A stretch of DNA of 64,000 nucleotides from Leptospira perdikensis (GTDB lineage: Bacteria; Spirochaetota; Leptospiria; Leptospirales; Leptospiraceae): NCBI RefSeq assembly GCF_004769575.1, contig NZ_RQGA01000003.1, positions 496,001 through 560,000 on the forward strand. Direction: 5' to 3'. The translations under genes and the position numbers were made by a program. Positions 8,202-16,264 of the stretch are shown here, piece after piece; the first letter of the stretch is position 1, and each line of letters starts with the position of its first letter. The notes beneath the pieces are model-generated. The model did not search any database and had not been told where the DNA came from. It was given only the letters and a program-made list of their open reading frames with translations.

Positions 8202-8615
8202 CTAAGAAAAGGTATGTCTTGGTGGTTTGTCTGGTGGGTGTGAAAATCCAATCAATAAATGGGTATTAGTTTGGAAGGAAAAAATGAGTGCGTCATAGGA
8301 AATTTGATTTTGAAATTTTGTTTCGAAAGGGAAACTCGGGTTCATGGATTGAGACTGGAGGACTTTTGTTGCCGATTTTTTTTTAGAACAAGAACATTGG
8401 TGTGGACCACTTCCTTTTCTTAAAAGACAGGTAATCCGTTTTGTTTGGTCTGTGTTTTCATCTCTGTGGATTTCATTTTTAGAGCCATGATTGCAATGAC
8501 AAATCATAGAAAGTCTATACATAGACTGGGCAAATAGTCCCGTTTCCAGAAATAGGATTTTACCTATAAAAGGAAGGAGAATCAAAACCGAAGCTATTTG
8601 TAACCAACGTTTCAT
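8202..8615 (-). CDS. Small Cys/His-rich membrane-anchored protein
   Basis: About 137 residues from the ATG at 8615 (MKRWLQIASVL); a TTG three codons earlier is the alternative. A single hydrophobic N-terminal segment (about residues 4-30) is followed by ICHCNHGSKNE and HQCSCSKKKSA, two Cys/His clusters that could bind copper or another soft metal. The rest has low complexity and no recognisable fold. Just upstream is a near-perfect FNR-type box (8658-8671) with a TAGAAT -10 hexamer, so the gene is probably induced when oxygen is low. It is the first gene of a probable unit that continues into the lipoprotein and PCu(A)C-barrel genes. Confidence 0.6.
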   Translation of the reverse strand: MKRWLQIASVLILLPFIGKILFLETGLFAQSMYRLSMICHCNHGSKNEIHRDENTDQTKRITCLLRKGSGPHQCSCSKKKSATKVLQSQSMNPSFPFETKFQNQISYDALIFSFQTNTHLLIGFSHPPDKPPRHTFS

Positions 8616-8629
8616 AGTAGTCAAATATC

Positions 8630-8671
8630 ATTCTATTCTTTTCACTTTGATCTTTCCATGATCTAAATCAA
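8630..8671 (-). promoter_or_regulatory. FNR/CRP-type promoter of the Cys/His-rich gene
   Basis: The site ATGATCTAAATCAA (8658-8671) matches TTGAT-N4-ATCAA with one mismatch and shares the CTAA spacer with two perfect boxes in this window. On the minus strand, TAGAAT at 8635-8630 lies exactly where a -10 hexamer should be if the box is centred at -41.5, as in class II FNR promoters; the start site would then be near 8623. That leaves only about eight bases before the ATG, so the mRNA may be nearly leaderless. Confidence 0.65.
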
Positions 8672-8707
8672 GTGGATCCCTTTATTTGCTAAAATCTAAA
8701 ACAAAGA

Positions 8708-9493
8708 TTAAAAATTTCGCTTTTTGAATCGTTTGAAAGAAACCATCAATGGTATGGTTACCCATAAAGATAAAAACAAAGTAGTGATCGCTGATACACC
8801 TAATAATCCCAGTTGTTTTAATAACAGAGCACCAGAAAAACCGAGAAGGGCAGAAGAACTAGTTTGTAATATTAAAAGAATTCTAATTAAATCGATTGGG
8901 TTGAGTAGAATGATGATAAGAGATGGAATTTCAATAGGATATTCTCCTAAATACAAACTAAAGATAAAAACTAAAGCATCAAAGAAGATAAAAAAGTATA
9001 ACCAAACCAAAAGAGAGAAGGTCAAAACGATTTCCCCTCTTCTTACAAAAGAAGAAATTAAAAAAGCAATCGCAACAAAGATTGCAGTTAAAAAGATTCC
9101 AAAAGTCAATAGTTCTAAAAATAAAAAAAGAAACTTCGGATCTTGAAAAAACAGAAACACTCCGGGAATTCCAAGGCCTAACACTAAGCCGAGTGATAAA
9201 GAGATAGTAATTCCTAAATATTTCCCAAAAAACAATGCAGTTCGACTTACCGATTTTGAAAGTAATACTTCTGCAAAAGGCATAGATTCTAAAAATGACA
9301 GTCCTGAAAATGTGATGGAAAAAAGTGGAATTACAATGAGTGTTAAGTTCATGATACTTATGAGTAAACGAATTCCATTTTGATCGCCAAAAAAACTAAG
9401 GATCATCATTACGAGTATAAGTAGGCCAGAATAGATAAATACCCAGCGACTTCTTATGTTTTCTTTAATTTCGAAGATTAGAATTTCTTTCAT
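8708..9493 (-). CDS. nosY: NosY-like ABC-2 permease for NosZ maturation
   Basis: 261 residues with about six membrane segments and an ABC-2-type layout, starting MKEILIFEIKENIRSRWVFIYSGLL, which is typical of NosY. It overlaps nosF by 4 bp. In known systems NosDFY form a complex in which NosF is the ATPase, NosY the membrane permease and NosD the periplasmic copper/sulfur-handling partner needed to build the CuZ cluster of NosZ. It is the last gene of the nos operon here; about 36 bp beyond its stop is the FNR-type box of the next unit. Confidence 0.88.
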   Translation of the reverse strand: MKEILIFEIKENIRSRWVFIYSGLLILVMMILSFFGDQNGIRLLISIMNLTLIVIPLFSITFSGLSFLESMPFAEVLLSKSVSRTALFFGKYLGITISLSLGLVLGLGIPGVFLFFQDPKFLFLFLELLTFGIFLTAIFVAIAFLISSFVRRGEIVLTFSLLVWLYFFIFFDALVFIFSLYLGEYPIEIPSLIIILLNPIDLIRILLILQTSSSALLGFSGALLLKQLGLLGVSAITTLFLSLWVTIPLMVSFKRFKKRNF

Positions 9494-10197
9494 GGTTTTG
9501 TTTTGTATTCCTCGTTCCAGAAATTCATCAAAGCTTGGTCTAAATCGGTTTTATTGTTTTTTCGCAAAAAATTTCCGGGTGAATCATCAATTAAGATCGA
9601 TCCTTCTGATAAAAGGAGGAATCGATCTGCTAACTCTTGTAATTCTGCTAGTATGTGAGTAGAAAAGATCACAAGAGATCCTTCTTTTTTCTTTTCTATC
9701 AAAAGCGATTTTAGTAAGTGTGAGATATATGGATCCAAACTAGCTGTAGGTTCATCAATGACATACAAATCTTTTTTAGAAGAAAAACATTGGAGGATAC
9801 TGATTTTTTGTTTGGTTCCGCCAGAAAGTGAACCAATTTTTTTATCCATGTGGTTGTTTAACTCTAAAGTAGAGAATAATTTTTGAAATGATTCTTCCTC
9901 GACAGGTTCTAATTTTTTAAAAAAAGAAATTAGTTCCTTCACTTTGATATTTGCCGGAAATCTTGGTGTTTGTGGCATATAACCGATTGTATGTGGGTCT
10001 TGTTTTTTTTCTATAAACTCAATGTAACCGGAAGTTGGTTGTACGAGTCCAAGAATTCCTTTGATGAGGGAACTTTTTCCTGACCCATTTGGACCAATGA
10101 TGGAGAGAATGGTTCCTGGTTCCGTTAGAAAATTTATATCTTTAACAGCGATAGAGTTTCCTCCATAACTGATGGTAAGATTCTTTACTTCTATCAT
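9490..10197 (-). CDS. nosF: NosF-like ABC transporter ATPase
   Basis: 235 residues. Walker A is GPNGSGKSS at 35-43, the signature is LSGGTKQ at 124-130 and Walker B is LYVIDEP at 144-150, followed by TASLDP and the switch histidine in FSTHILAEL. The length matches NosF rather than larger ABC ATPases. It overlaps nosD and nosY by 4 bp on either side, which indicates translational coupling. Expected role: energising NosY/NosD in CuZ assembly on the periplasmic side. Confidence 0.92.
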   Translation of the reverse strand: MIEVKNLTISYGGNSIAVKDINFLTEPGTILSIIGPNGSGKSSLIKGILGLVQPTSGYIEFIEKKQDPHTIGYMPQTPRFPANIKVKELISFFKKLEPVEEESFQKLFSTLELNNHMDKKIGSLSGGTKQKISILQCFSSKKDLYVIDEPTASLDPYISHLLKSLLIEKKKEGSLVIFSTHILAELQELADRFLLLSEGSILIDDSPGNFLRKNNKTDLDQALMNFWNEEYKTKP

Positions 10198-11552
10198 ATT
10201 CTTTCCTTCATCCGAGGATGTTGGTCTTCAAATTCAATTGGTGTTACAATGGGGAATGCTTTTTCGATTCCTTGTAAAAATAAAACGACAGGGGATTCAT
10301 ATAACACCATTAGAAAAGGATACACTGCAATCCAGTATCCAAAGAAGTGAATGGTTTTGTGAGGGATGTCACCGTAATGATCTTTATTTAAATCATACCC
10401 TTCATAATGATCCCAATAATTATTTATAAATTCATTTGTTGTGGATTTTGTATTGGTACTAATATCAAATACATTCTTTATAAAATTGTTATCAGTGATT
10501 TTGTTATGATCAGTGTTTCCTAGAATTTTAATTCCCCATCCATTGTTAATGAAGTCATTATTTTGAAATTTGATATTGTTGATTCCATCAGCAAACACAG
10601 CGATGGTATTCCCTTCAAATCGATTTTTAGTTAATGTGCTATCTGCAATGTCTTTGAGTAAAATTCCATTGGAACTTTCCCCCCAGTTATCCATAAACTG
10701 ATTTTCATCCATAACGATATCTTTGCTATACATCACAGCAACACCGGCAGAGTTGTTTTTAAAAACATTACGACTGAATTTATTATGCCCTGAAAACATG
10801 AAGTGCATTCCGTAACGAATGTTTTCCTTAGATTCATTTCCTTCAATTTCGAGGTTCTCTGAAAATTCTAAATATATCCCATCTCTATGTTTTTTCAGTT
10901 GGTTACCGATGATTTTATTATGACTTGCAGACCAAAGGTGGATGCCGTTTCCTCCGAGTACTTCATTTTCAGCATTGCCTATTGAAATATTATTTTTAAG
11001 AGTGCAGTGAGTGGTTTCTGCCAGATAAAAACCATAAACATTATCTTCTAAGACTAGATTTTCGAAGTGACAATCTTTGACTTTTTCGGCATGGACTCCT
11101 GCAAATTCTGTTAAATCAGAGATTCCACTTCCCTTGATTGTTAGATTTTGAATCCGAACCCCATTGGAATAAATTCCAAACACGTGTTTTTGTTTGAGTC
11201 CATCAATCACAACACCTGCTTCGCCATTAATGGTAATGGATTTGGTAATAGGTAAAAAACCTTCTTTATAGATTCCCTCTTGGATCTGAATGGTGTCTCC
11301 ATTTTTTGAGATATCAATAGCATTCTTTACTGTTTTTATCGTACATTTTGTACAAACAGCAATGGTTTTTGTAAATAGCGGATAGATAGGTAAAATTACA
11401 ATTAGTATAAAAGTAAATAGGGATATTGGAGGTTTGATAGTTTGAAGAACTATATGCAGATTGAGATGATGGTTAAAATTCCATTTGGTTCCAAGAGAAA
11501 CTTTTTTAATTTTGGAAAGGGATGGAGTCTTCATAAGTTTTAAAAGCGGCAA
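10194..11552 (-). CDS. nosD: NosD-like periplasmic copper-processing protein
   Basis: About 450 residues. A hydrophobic signal-like segment (about residues 40-62) is followed by a long right-handed beta-helix made of CASH-type repeats, visible as many N-x-I/F-x-x-N turns (for example NKIIGNQLKKHRDGIYLEFS). This is the normal NosD fold. The annotated start is a TTG with GGGAG a few bases upstream; an ATG at 11534 is an alternative. Either start overlaps the end of nosL by 29-47 bp. It precedes nosF and nosY, giving the conserved DFY order. NosD helps build the copper-sulfide CuZ centre. Confidence 0.9.
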   Translation of the reverse strand: MPLLKLMKTPSLSKIKKVSLGTKWNFNHHLNLHIVLQTIKPPISLFTFILIVILPIYPLFTKTIAVCTKCTIKTVKNAIDISKNGDTIQIQEGIYKEGFLPITKSITINGEAGVVIDGLKQKHVFGIYSNGVRIQNLTIKGSGISDLTEFAGVHAEKVKDCHFENLVLEDNVYGFYLAETTHCTLKNNISIGNAENEVLGGNGIHLWSASHNKIIGNQLKKHRDGIYLEFSENLEIEGNESKENIRYGMHFMFSGHNKFSRNVFKNNSAGVAVMYSKDIVMDENQFMDNWGESSNGILLKDIADSTLTKNRFEGNTIAVFADGINNIKFQNNDFINNGWGIKILGNTDHNKITDNNFIKNVFDISTNTKSTTNEFINNYWDHYEGYDLNKDHYGDIPHKTIHFFGYWIAVYPFLMVLYESPVVLFLQGIEKAFPIVTPIEFEDQHPRMKERI

Positions 11553-11892
11553 ATCCCGCTCCCATGGGTGAACGAATTTTACTAGATTGGATAATGGTTG
11601 CCTTTTCTTTTAATAGAAATTCATTTTGATCTAAGTAATTGGTAACCCAGATTTTTTCGATTCTCAATTGTTTATCCTTTTGGAACTGGTTCATACATTC
11701 AATGGCATCAAAATGGTATCTTTTCCCTTTGTATGTAATGATTTGTGTGTGAAATCGCATATCTACAATGTTCATGGAACAATGGCTACATTTCATTTCT
11801 CCTACTATCAATTTTTCAGGATGAACTTCCCCACAGTTGATAAAACCAACTATGAGGAAAATACAAATTAGTCTTAAACTTTTAATGCACAT
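11506..11892 (-). CDS. nosL: NosL-like copper-binding lipoprotein
   Basis: About 128 residues from the ATG at 11892, which has AAGGA upstream; it overlaps the previous gene by 11 bp. The signal peptide ends in a lipobox GFIN-C20. The mature part contains MKCSHCSMNIVD (Cys35, Cys38, Met40), the Cys-x-x-Cys-x-Met copper(I) site of NosL, and FDAIECMNQF. NosL is an outer- or inner-membrane-anchored metallochaperone that delivers Cu(I) to the NosDFY/NosZ assembly machinery. The C-terminus SSKIRSPMGAGFAAF with Met and Gly is typical too. Confidence 0.92.
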   Translation of the reverse strand: MCIKSLRLICIFLIVGFINCGEVHPEKLIVGEMKCSHCSMNIVDMRFHTQIITYKGKRYHFDAIECMNQFQKDKQLRIEKIWVTNYLDQNEFLLKEKATIIQSSKIRSPMGAGFAAFKTYEDSIPFQN

Positions 11893-12493
11893 TTGATTTT
11901 TTCCTTCGATTCTCATCCCAGAGGATATATACCAATGTGACGAGACTAAGGCCTAAAATCACACCACCATAAGAAGGATAACTACAAGCAGTAATGTTTA
12001 ACATCACCTTACAGCCAAGTAGTGGTGGTTGATAAGCCATTCCTTCAATGATAATGGGCGCATCTGGGTTTAAGTTATGTCCATAGTTGTATTCCCATCG
12101 CCAGAAATCAGATAGTCCAACGAGACCGACAATGATTAGGTTAATGATTCCAAGAATGGCCATTCCTACTTTTGGATACAATTCAGTGATGAAAGCTCCA
12201 AAGATCAGATAACCAAGAACATACGGCATAAACAGTAGTTCCGGAATCGATTCTGATATAATCTCTTGCATACCTATATAATGATTTAAAAGGTTTATAT
12301 TTTTTAAATCATAAGGTGTTGCACCAGTGATTTTGTTAATCCAAATCTGCATTCCAAGCCCTTCAGGGTATTGCGGAGCCGATATCGAAATAGACCAAAT
12401 AGGAATCAAAAATACGGAAACAAGAATCAAACCGACCCCTAAGATTAGGAGCCGGTTTCTTTTACTTAACGTTTGGAAAAGTAAAGTTTTCAT
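11882..12493 (-). CDS. NosB-like membrane protein of the nos operon
   Basis: 203 residues with four or five hydrophobic segments (near 17-36, 86-105, 109-128 and 172-190). It lies directly after nosZ (5 bp gap) and overlaps nosL by 11 bp. Clade-II nos clusters of Bacteroidetes and Epsilonproteobacteria carry an uncharacterised membrane protein at this place, called NosB in Wolinella. The match rests on position and topology, not on a motif I can name, though LGMQIWINKITGATPYDLKNINLLNHYIGM looks like a conserved periplasmic loop. Its role is unknown. Confidence 0.7.
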   Translation of the reverse strand: MKTLLFQTLSKRNRLLILGVGLILVSVFLIPIWSISISAPQYPEGLGMQIWINKITGATPYDLKNINLLNHYIGMQEIISESIPELLFMPYVLGYLIFGAFITELYPKVGMAILGIINLIIVGLVGLSDFWRWEYNYGHNLNPDAPIIIEGMAYQPPLLGCKVMLNITACSYPSYGGVILGLSLVTLVYILWDENRRKKSNVH

Positions 12494-12498
12494 ATAGG

Positions 12499-14418
12499 TT
12501 ATGGACTAACTCGGATGTACTGTTGCATCTCTTGGTGGAGAGCAGAACAGAAGTCAGTGCAATAAAATGGATAAATACCCGGTTTTGGAGCCACCCACTT
12601 GAAGGTTCTAGTTTCCCCTGGCATGATGAGTAGATTTGTCATGTTAGGTGCTCCACCGATCGCAAAACCATGAGGAATATCGTAGTCTTGTTCCAGGTTG
12701 GTAACGTGGAAGTATAAAGTTTCTCCAGTTTTTGCTTCAATAATATCTGGTTTGAAGTGAGAACGAATGGCTGTCATGTAGATATGAATGGTACTTCCAA
12801 GTCTTACGATTTTTGCTTCATTCTCGCTTTTGGTTGCATATGGATGTTTGTTTTCCTCTAGAGGATAGAGTTTTGCAGTTTTATCCATAAGCAGTTTCGC
12901 AGGAATCATTTGTGAATAGTGTGGTTCCCCAACGGTAGGGAAGTCAGATAATAACTCTGCTTTACCAGATGAGATATCATAAAGCTGAGCACTTTGAGGT
13001 AATTCCATACCCACTGGTAGATAGCGATCTTTAGTGATTTTGTTCATGGCGATTAGATATTTACCATAAGGTTCTGTTGAACTACCACCAACTATTGATA
13101 AGTGACCTACACTATAATAAGCTGGAAGATGTTGGACCACTTCCCAAGTTCCCAGTTTCCATTTTACTACTTCAGAACTTACGAAACAAGATGTATAAGC
13201 ATACCCTTGACCGTCGAACTCAGTATGTAATGGACCAAGACATGGTTTTTGTACTTCACCAGCAAGTGTAGATTCATATTTAAGAACGGGAATCCCTTCG
13301 ATTTCAGTGGAATGGTGTTCTTTCTTATCTTTTACTTCGATCATTTTGCTAAAGGAGTGAACGGGAATGACAGAAGCTAACTTTCCACCACCAACAATGT
13401 ATTCTCCTGTGGAGTCAACATCGGTTCCATGTGGACTTTTTGGTGTTGGCATATAATACATCATACCTGGACAATCTTTCGGATTTAACATTTTCACACC
13501 GCTTAACCGAGTGGATACGGCAGGTTTGTTTTCATCATGAAAGTTGTTTACGTAGTCACCACCAAAATTATAAGCCTTGCCTTGGTCTTTACATTCCTTT
13601 GCACGAACCCAGTTGAATGCTAAGATAAAGTCTTTATCTTTTTTGGAAGCCCCAACCTCTAACATTTTATGTGCTTGTTCCGAATTGTAACTACTGAAGA
13701 AACACCAGTCATGGGATTTCTTTTTCCCACAATGGGATAAGTCATAGTTGAATCCAGGAACAAGAACCTGTAATTCAATAGAAAGTCTTCCTGTGTTTTT
13801 ATCAACTTTTACCATAGTGACAGTTCCTTTGAACCCACCTTTGGAAAAACTATCGATTGCCACACTTGCTTGGGGAACAGGAACCGAGAAACGTGTCGCT
13901 GCCATTAGATACTCTGTGTTTTCGGTAGCAAATGGGGAAGCATGGTTTCCTGCTGTGTTTGGAATTTCTAAAATTTCCTTGGTTTCAAAAGACTTTAAAT
14001 CAATCCTTGCAAGCCTCGGTGTGTTGTTTGCATTTAAAAACATCCAACGACCATCTTGTTTTCCATCTGTCATCGATGCTTCAACGTGATGGCTGTCATC
14101 CCACGGCACATAACCATGAGTTGTTTTTAACATATCTTTGGTTTCTTCATCAAATCCATACCCGTTTTCAGGAAAAACAGAAAACACTGGAATGATTTTG
14201 AATAACCGCGCCGATGGGATTCCGTAAACTGACATCTGGCCGCTAAATCCACCAGATAAAAAGGCGTACACTTCGTCCTTTTCTCCTGGTGCGACGTAAA
14301 CTCGAGAAGCTGCATCGGAAGCAAGTGTTGCTGTTGATGCACCTTTTTTACAATTAGGAATCAATGAAAAAAGTGTGACTCCTAATATAATCAATATTAG
14401 ATTTGATTTTTTGTTCAT
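12499..14418 (-). CDS. nosZ: Nitrous-oxide reductase, clade II NosZ
   Basis: 639 residues, the normal length. It reduces N2O to N2 in the periplasm. The CuZ ligands include the His pair in DDSHHVE (110, 111) and further His in SPHGTDV, GPLHTEFD and GEPHYSQM. The C-terminal cupredoxin domain carries the CuA site: His in DIPHGF, then Cys620, Cys624, His628 and Met631 in FYCTDFCSALHQEM. The leader lacks a twin-arginine motif and is a Sec-type signal ending SLIPN-C23, a likely lipobox; Sec export is a hallmark of clade II (atypical) NosZ. It is third in an eight-gene operon preceded by FNR-type boxes. Confidence 0.95.
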   Translation of the reverse strand: MNKKSNLILIILGVTLFSLIPNCKKGASTATLASDAASRVYVAPGEKDEVYAFLSGGFSGQMSVYGIPSARLFKIIPVFSVFPENGYGFDEETKDMLKTTHGYVPWDDSHHVEASMTDGKQDGRWMFLNANNTPRLARIDLKSFETKEILEIPNTAGNHASPFATENTEYLMAATRFSVPVPQASVAIDSFSKGGFKGTVTMVKVDKNTGRLSIELQVLVPGFNYDLSHCGKKKSHDWCFFSSYNSEQAHKMLEVGASKKDKDFILAFNWVRAKECKDQGKAYNFGGDYVNNFHDENKPAVSTRLSGVKMLNPKDCPGMMYYMPTPKSPHGTDVDSTGEYIVGGGKLASVIPVHSFSKMIEVKDKKEHHSTEIEGIPVLKYESTLAGEVQKPCLGPLHTEFDGQGYAYTSCFVSSEVVKWKLGTWEVVQHLPAYYSVGHLSIVGGSSTEPYGKYLIAMNKITKDRYLPVGMELPQSAQLYDISSGKAELLSDFPTVGEPHYSQMIPAKLLMDKTAKLYPLEENKHPYATKSENEAKIVRLGSTIHIYMTAIRSHFKPDIIEAKTGETLYFHVTNLEQDYDIPHGFAIGGAPNMTNLLIMPGETRTFKWVAPKPGIYPFYCTDFCSALHQEMQQYIRVSP

Positions 14419-14426
14419 ATAGTTAC

Positions 14427-14888
14427 CTATTTTAAATCCATCTTACGGAAGTACTCGAGAATCTCTCGGGCTTCTTCTTCCTTAATATTTTGAAATGTCA
14501 TTTGAGTTAAGTGTTCTCCGAGTAACTCTTGTCCAATCGGATCTTTCTGAGTCATCTCTACCGGATTTAGAATCATATTCATGATCCATTCAGGAGTTCT
14601 GCGAAGTGTAACATCTTGAAGAGCAGGTCCTACAACTTTCTCTTCAAATTTGTGACAAGCAGAACACTTTGCTTCAAATTGTTTTTTACCACGGTCGGCC
14701 ATTGTTTGGTCCAAAGCTCCGATGTTAACTGACTTAACTGGCCCTATTCCCTTGGAACCTGCGTTAGATGCAGGTGTCTCTTCTGTTTTATCTCCTCCAC
14801 AGGATATAATTGTCATACTCATTAGGAGTCCCAATATGAGTCCGATTTTTAGTCGGTTGTGTGCTCCGTTAAATTTTGAAAGGTTCAT
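14427..14888 (-). CDS. Monohaem cytochrome c lipoprotein of the nos operon
   Basis: 153 residues with a signal peptide and lipobox TIIS-C30, then a Ser/Thr/Gly linker and one class I haem c site, CSACH (75-79). Met residues that could be the sixth ligand follow in HLTQMTFQNI. It lies 8 bp upstream of nosZ, and clade-II nos operons often carry such a cytochrome. Inferred role: membrane-anchored electron donor to the CuA centre of NosZ. No NosR or NosG/H quinol-oxidising module is present in the window, so how electrons reach this cytochrome is open. Confidence 0.87.
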   Translation of the reverse strand: MNLSKFNGAHNRLKIGLILGLLMSMTIISCGGDKTEETPASNAGSKGIGPVKSVNIGALDQTMADRGKKQFEAKCSACHKFEEKVVGPALQDVTLRRTPEWIMNMILNPVEMTQKDPIGQELLGEHLTQMTFQNIKEEEAREILEYFRKMDLK

Positions 14889-14918
14889 CTTAAATACTCC
14901 TTAGTATTTTAGTATTTA

Positions 14919-15482
14919 TCATTTCTTGGCTGGGGGTAGTAATACCGTATCCACAACATGGATGATTCCGTTCGTTGCAGGAATGGATGCCACTATCGTT
15001 GCACCATTGATCATTACCTTTCCATTTTTTATGGAAACTTTTGTATGACTTCCGTTCGCCATACCGAGTTCATCGTCTTTACCTGTGAACTCAGATTTCA
15101 AAATGGATTCAGTTAAGTTACCTACAACAACGTGGTATTCTAATATGTTCTTTAATGAATCCTTTTGACTTGGTTTTAAAAGATCATCAACAGTGCCTGC
15201 TGGTAATTTCGCAAAGGCATCGTTTGTTGGTGCAAACACAGTGAATGGGCCTTGGTTTGCAAGGGAATCCACGAGACCTGCTGCTTGGACAGCTGCGACA
15301 AGGGTTGTATGGTCTTTAGAACCCATAGCTATTTTTAGAACATCTTGTTGTGATTTGTCATCTGCAACTGCCGATATCCCTTTGCCAGAATTGGAATCTT
15401 CATTTTTTCCGCAATTTACACCGACTAGCGAAAGACAGGTGATAGCTGCGATCATTGTTAGTTGAAATTTTATTTTGTTCAT
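14919..15482 (-). CDS. Fasciclin (FAS1) domain lipoprotein
   Basis: About 187 residues from the ATG at 15482 (MNKIKFQLTMIAAITCLSL), with a lipobox LVGVN-C24. The FAS1 domain is clear: FTVFAPTNDAFAKLPAGTVDDLL, NILEYHVVVGNLT and NGIIHVVDTVLLPP. FAS1 proteins are extracellular adhesion or surface proteins; some bind haem. It is the first gene of the nos operon (30 bp before the cytochrome gene) and lies 58 bp downstream of a perfect FNR-type box, so it is likely made under the same anaerobic conditions. Why an adhesion-type domain leads the operon is unclear. Confidence 0.88.
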   Translation of the reverse strand: MNKIKFQLTMIAAITCLSLVGVNCGKNEDSNSGKGISAVADDKSQQDVLKIAMGSKDHTTLVAAVQAAGLVDSLANQGPFTVFAPTNDAFAKLPAGTVDDLLKPSQKDSLKNILEYHVVVGNLTESILKSEFTGKDDELGMANGSHTKVSIKNGKVMINGATIVASIPATNGIIHVVDTVLLPPAKK

Positions 15483-15540
15483 TTGATACCGCCCACTCAT
15501 TGGTTCAATACCATGGGACACCAGAGCAAATGAAACTGCA

Positions 15541-15554
15541 TTGATCTAAATCAA
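15541..15554 (-). promoter_or_regulatory. FNR/CRP-type box 1 upstream of the nos operon
   Basis: TTGATCTAAATCAA, a perfect match to the FNR/DNR consensus TTGAT-N4-ATCAA. It is centred about 66 bases upstream of the start codon of the fasciclin gene, which heads the nos operon. The identical 14-mer recurs at 16712-16725. No convincing -10 hexamer at the class II distance was found, so the start site is not predicted. Confidence 0.78.
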
Positions 15555-15574
15555 TTGGAGAAGGATACTAAGTA

Positions 15575-15588
15575 TTGATTTTTATCAA
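15575..15588. promoter_or_regulatory. FNR/CRP-type box 2 in the divergent nos/hemerythrin region
   Basis: TTGATTTTTATCAA, a second perfect palindrome 34 bp from box 1. It could act leftward with box 1 on the nos operon, or rightward: TATCTT at 15611-15616 sits at -12 to -7 if the box is at -41.5, giving a start near 15623 and a leader of about 180 bases before the hemerythrin gene. Direction is undecided from sequence. Confidence 0.72.
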
Positions 15589-15687
15589 TAGAGATAAGTG
15601 ATTGAAGATATATCTTTAGAGTTAGAATGAATTGAATTCCTATAAAGCCTTTCTAGGCCATTGAAACATACATTCTGTAAATTTGTT

Positions 15688-15706
15688 TAGAATTAAACTA
15701 ATTCTA
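15688..15706. promoter_or_regulatory. Perfect 8-bp inverted repeat upstream of hemerythrin gene
   Basis: TAGAATTA and TAATTCTA are exact reverse complements separated by AAC. It lies 99 bp before the hemerythrin start codon. It could be an operator for a dimeric regulator; there is no U-run to suggest a terminator. Confidence 0.4.
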
Positions 15707-15804
15707 GTTATGGTATTGCGCAATGAGGTGTTAACATGAGTGTTTGGATTATTCACTTGTCCTATTGTGCTGTTACAAAATCCTGAAAGAACGAGGTTCT
15801 TCTC

Positions 15805-16242
15805 ATGATAACAAATTGGGATTCGAAATATGAAACAAACATTTCCGAGATTGATTCTCAACATAAAAAACTCTTTCGTTTGATCAATAATATCGAAGAA
15901 GTTTATGATGAAAACAAACACCACCTATCGGGTAAAACAAAGATATTGATAGATGCTGTTTCGGAATTAGAGGATTATACTCTTAGTCATTTTTTAATTG
16001 AAGAACGTGTGATGGAATTAAACCAATATCCTGATTTGGAAGCACATATCTTACAACATAACAAGTTTACAGATAAAATTTTGGATCTAAAGAATCGATT
16101 AAATCAAGGAGATTTACATTCTAGTGATGGTTTATTAGATGTATTCTTTAAAGATTTAATAGAATTTCTACGTGCATGGCTTACCAATCATATTCTTAAA
16201 GAGGATATGGATTACAAACCGTTCATTAAGTTTAGTATTTAA
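15805..16242 (+). CDS. Bacteriohemerythrin
   Basis: 145 residues, single domain, cytoplasmic. All seven di-iron ligands are present with canonical spacing: His20, His62, Glu66, His81, His85, His129 and Asp134 (motifs DSQHKKLF, HFLIEE, HILQH, NHILKED). The family reversibly binds O2 at the di-iron site and some members handle NO. It is divergent from the nos operon and shares the upstream region with two FNR-type boxes, which fits a role in buffering O2 or NO when the cell switches to N2O respiration. That role is inference. Confidence 0.92.
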   Translation: MITNWDSKYETNISEIDSQHKKLFRLINNIEEVYDENKHHLSGKTKILIDAVSELEDYTLSHFLIEERVMELNQYPDLEAHILQHNKFTDKILDLKNRLNQGDLHSSDGLLDVFFKDLIEFLRAWLTNHILKEDMDYKPFIKFSI

Positions 16243-16264
16243 TATTCTATATAAATCTAATTTT

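Noticed and set aside
8724..9146. 140-codon open frame opposite nosY
   Set aside because: Lys/Asn-rich composition typical of the reverse strand of a membrane protein.
13748..14089. 113-codon open frame opposite nosZ
   Set aside because: Antisense to nosZ catalytic regions; no independent evidence of coding.
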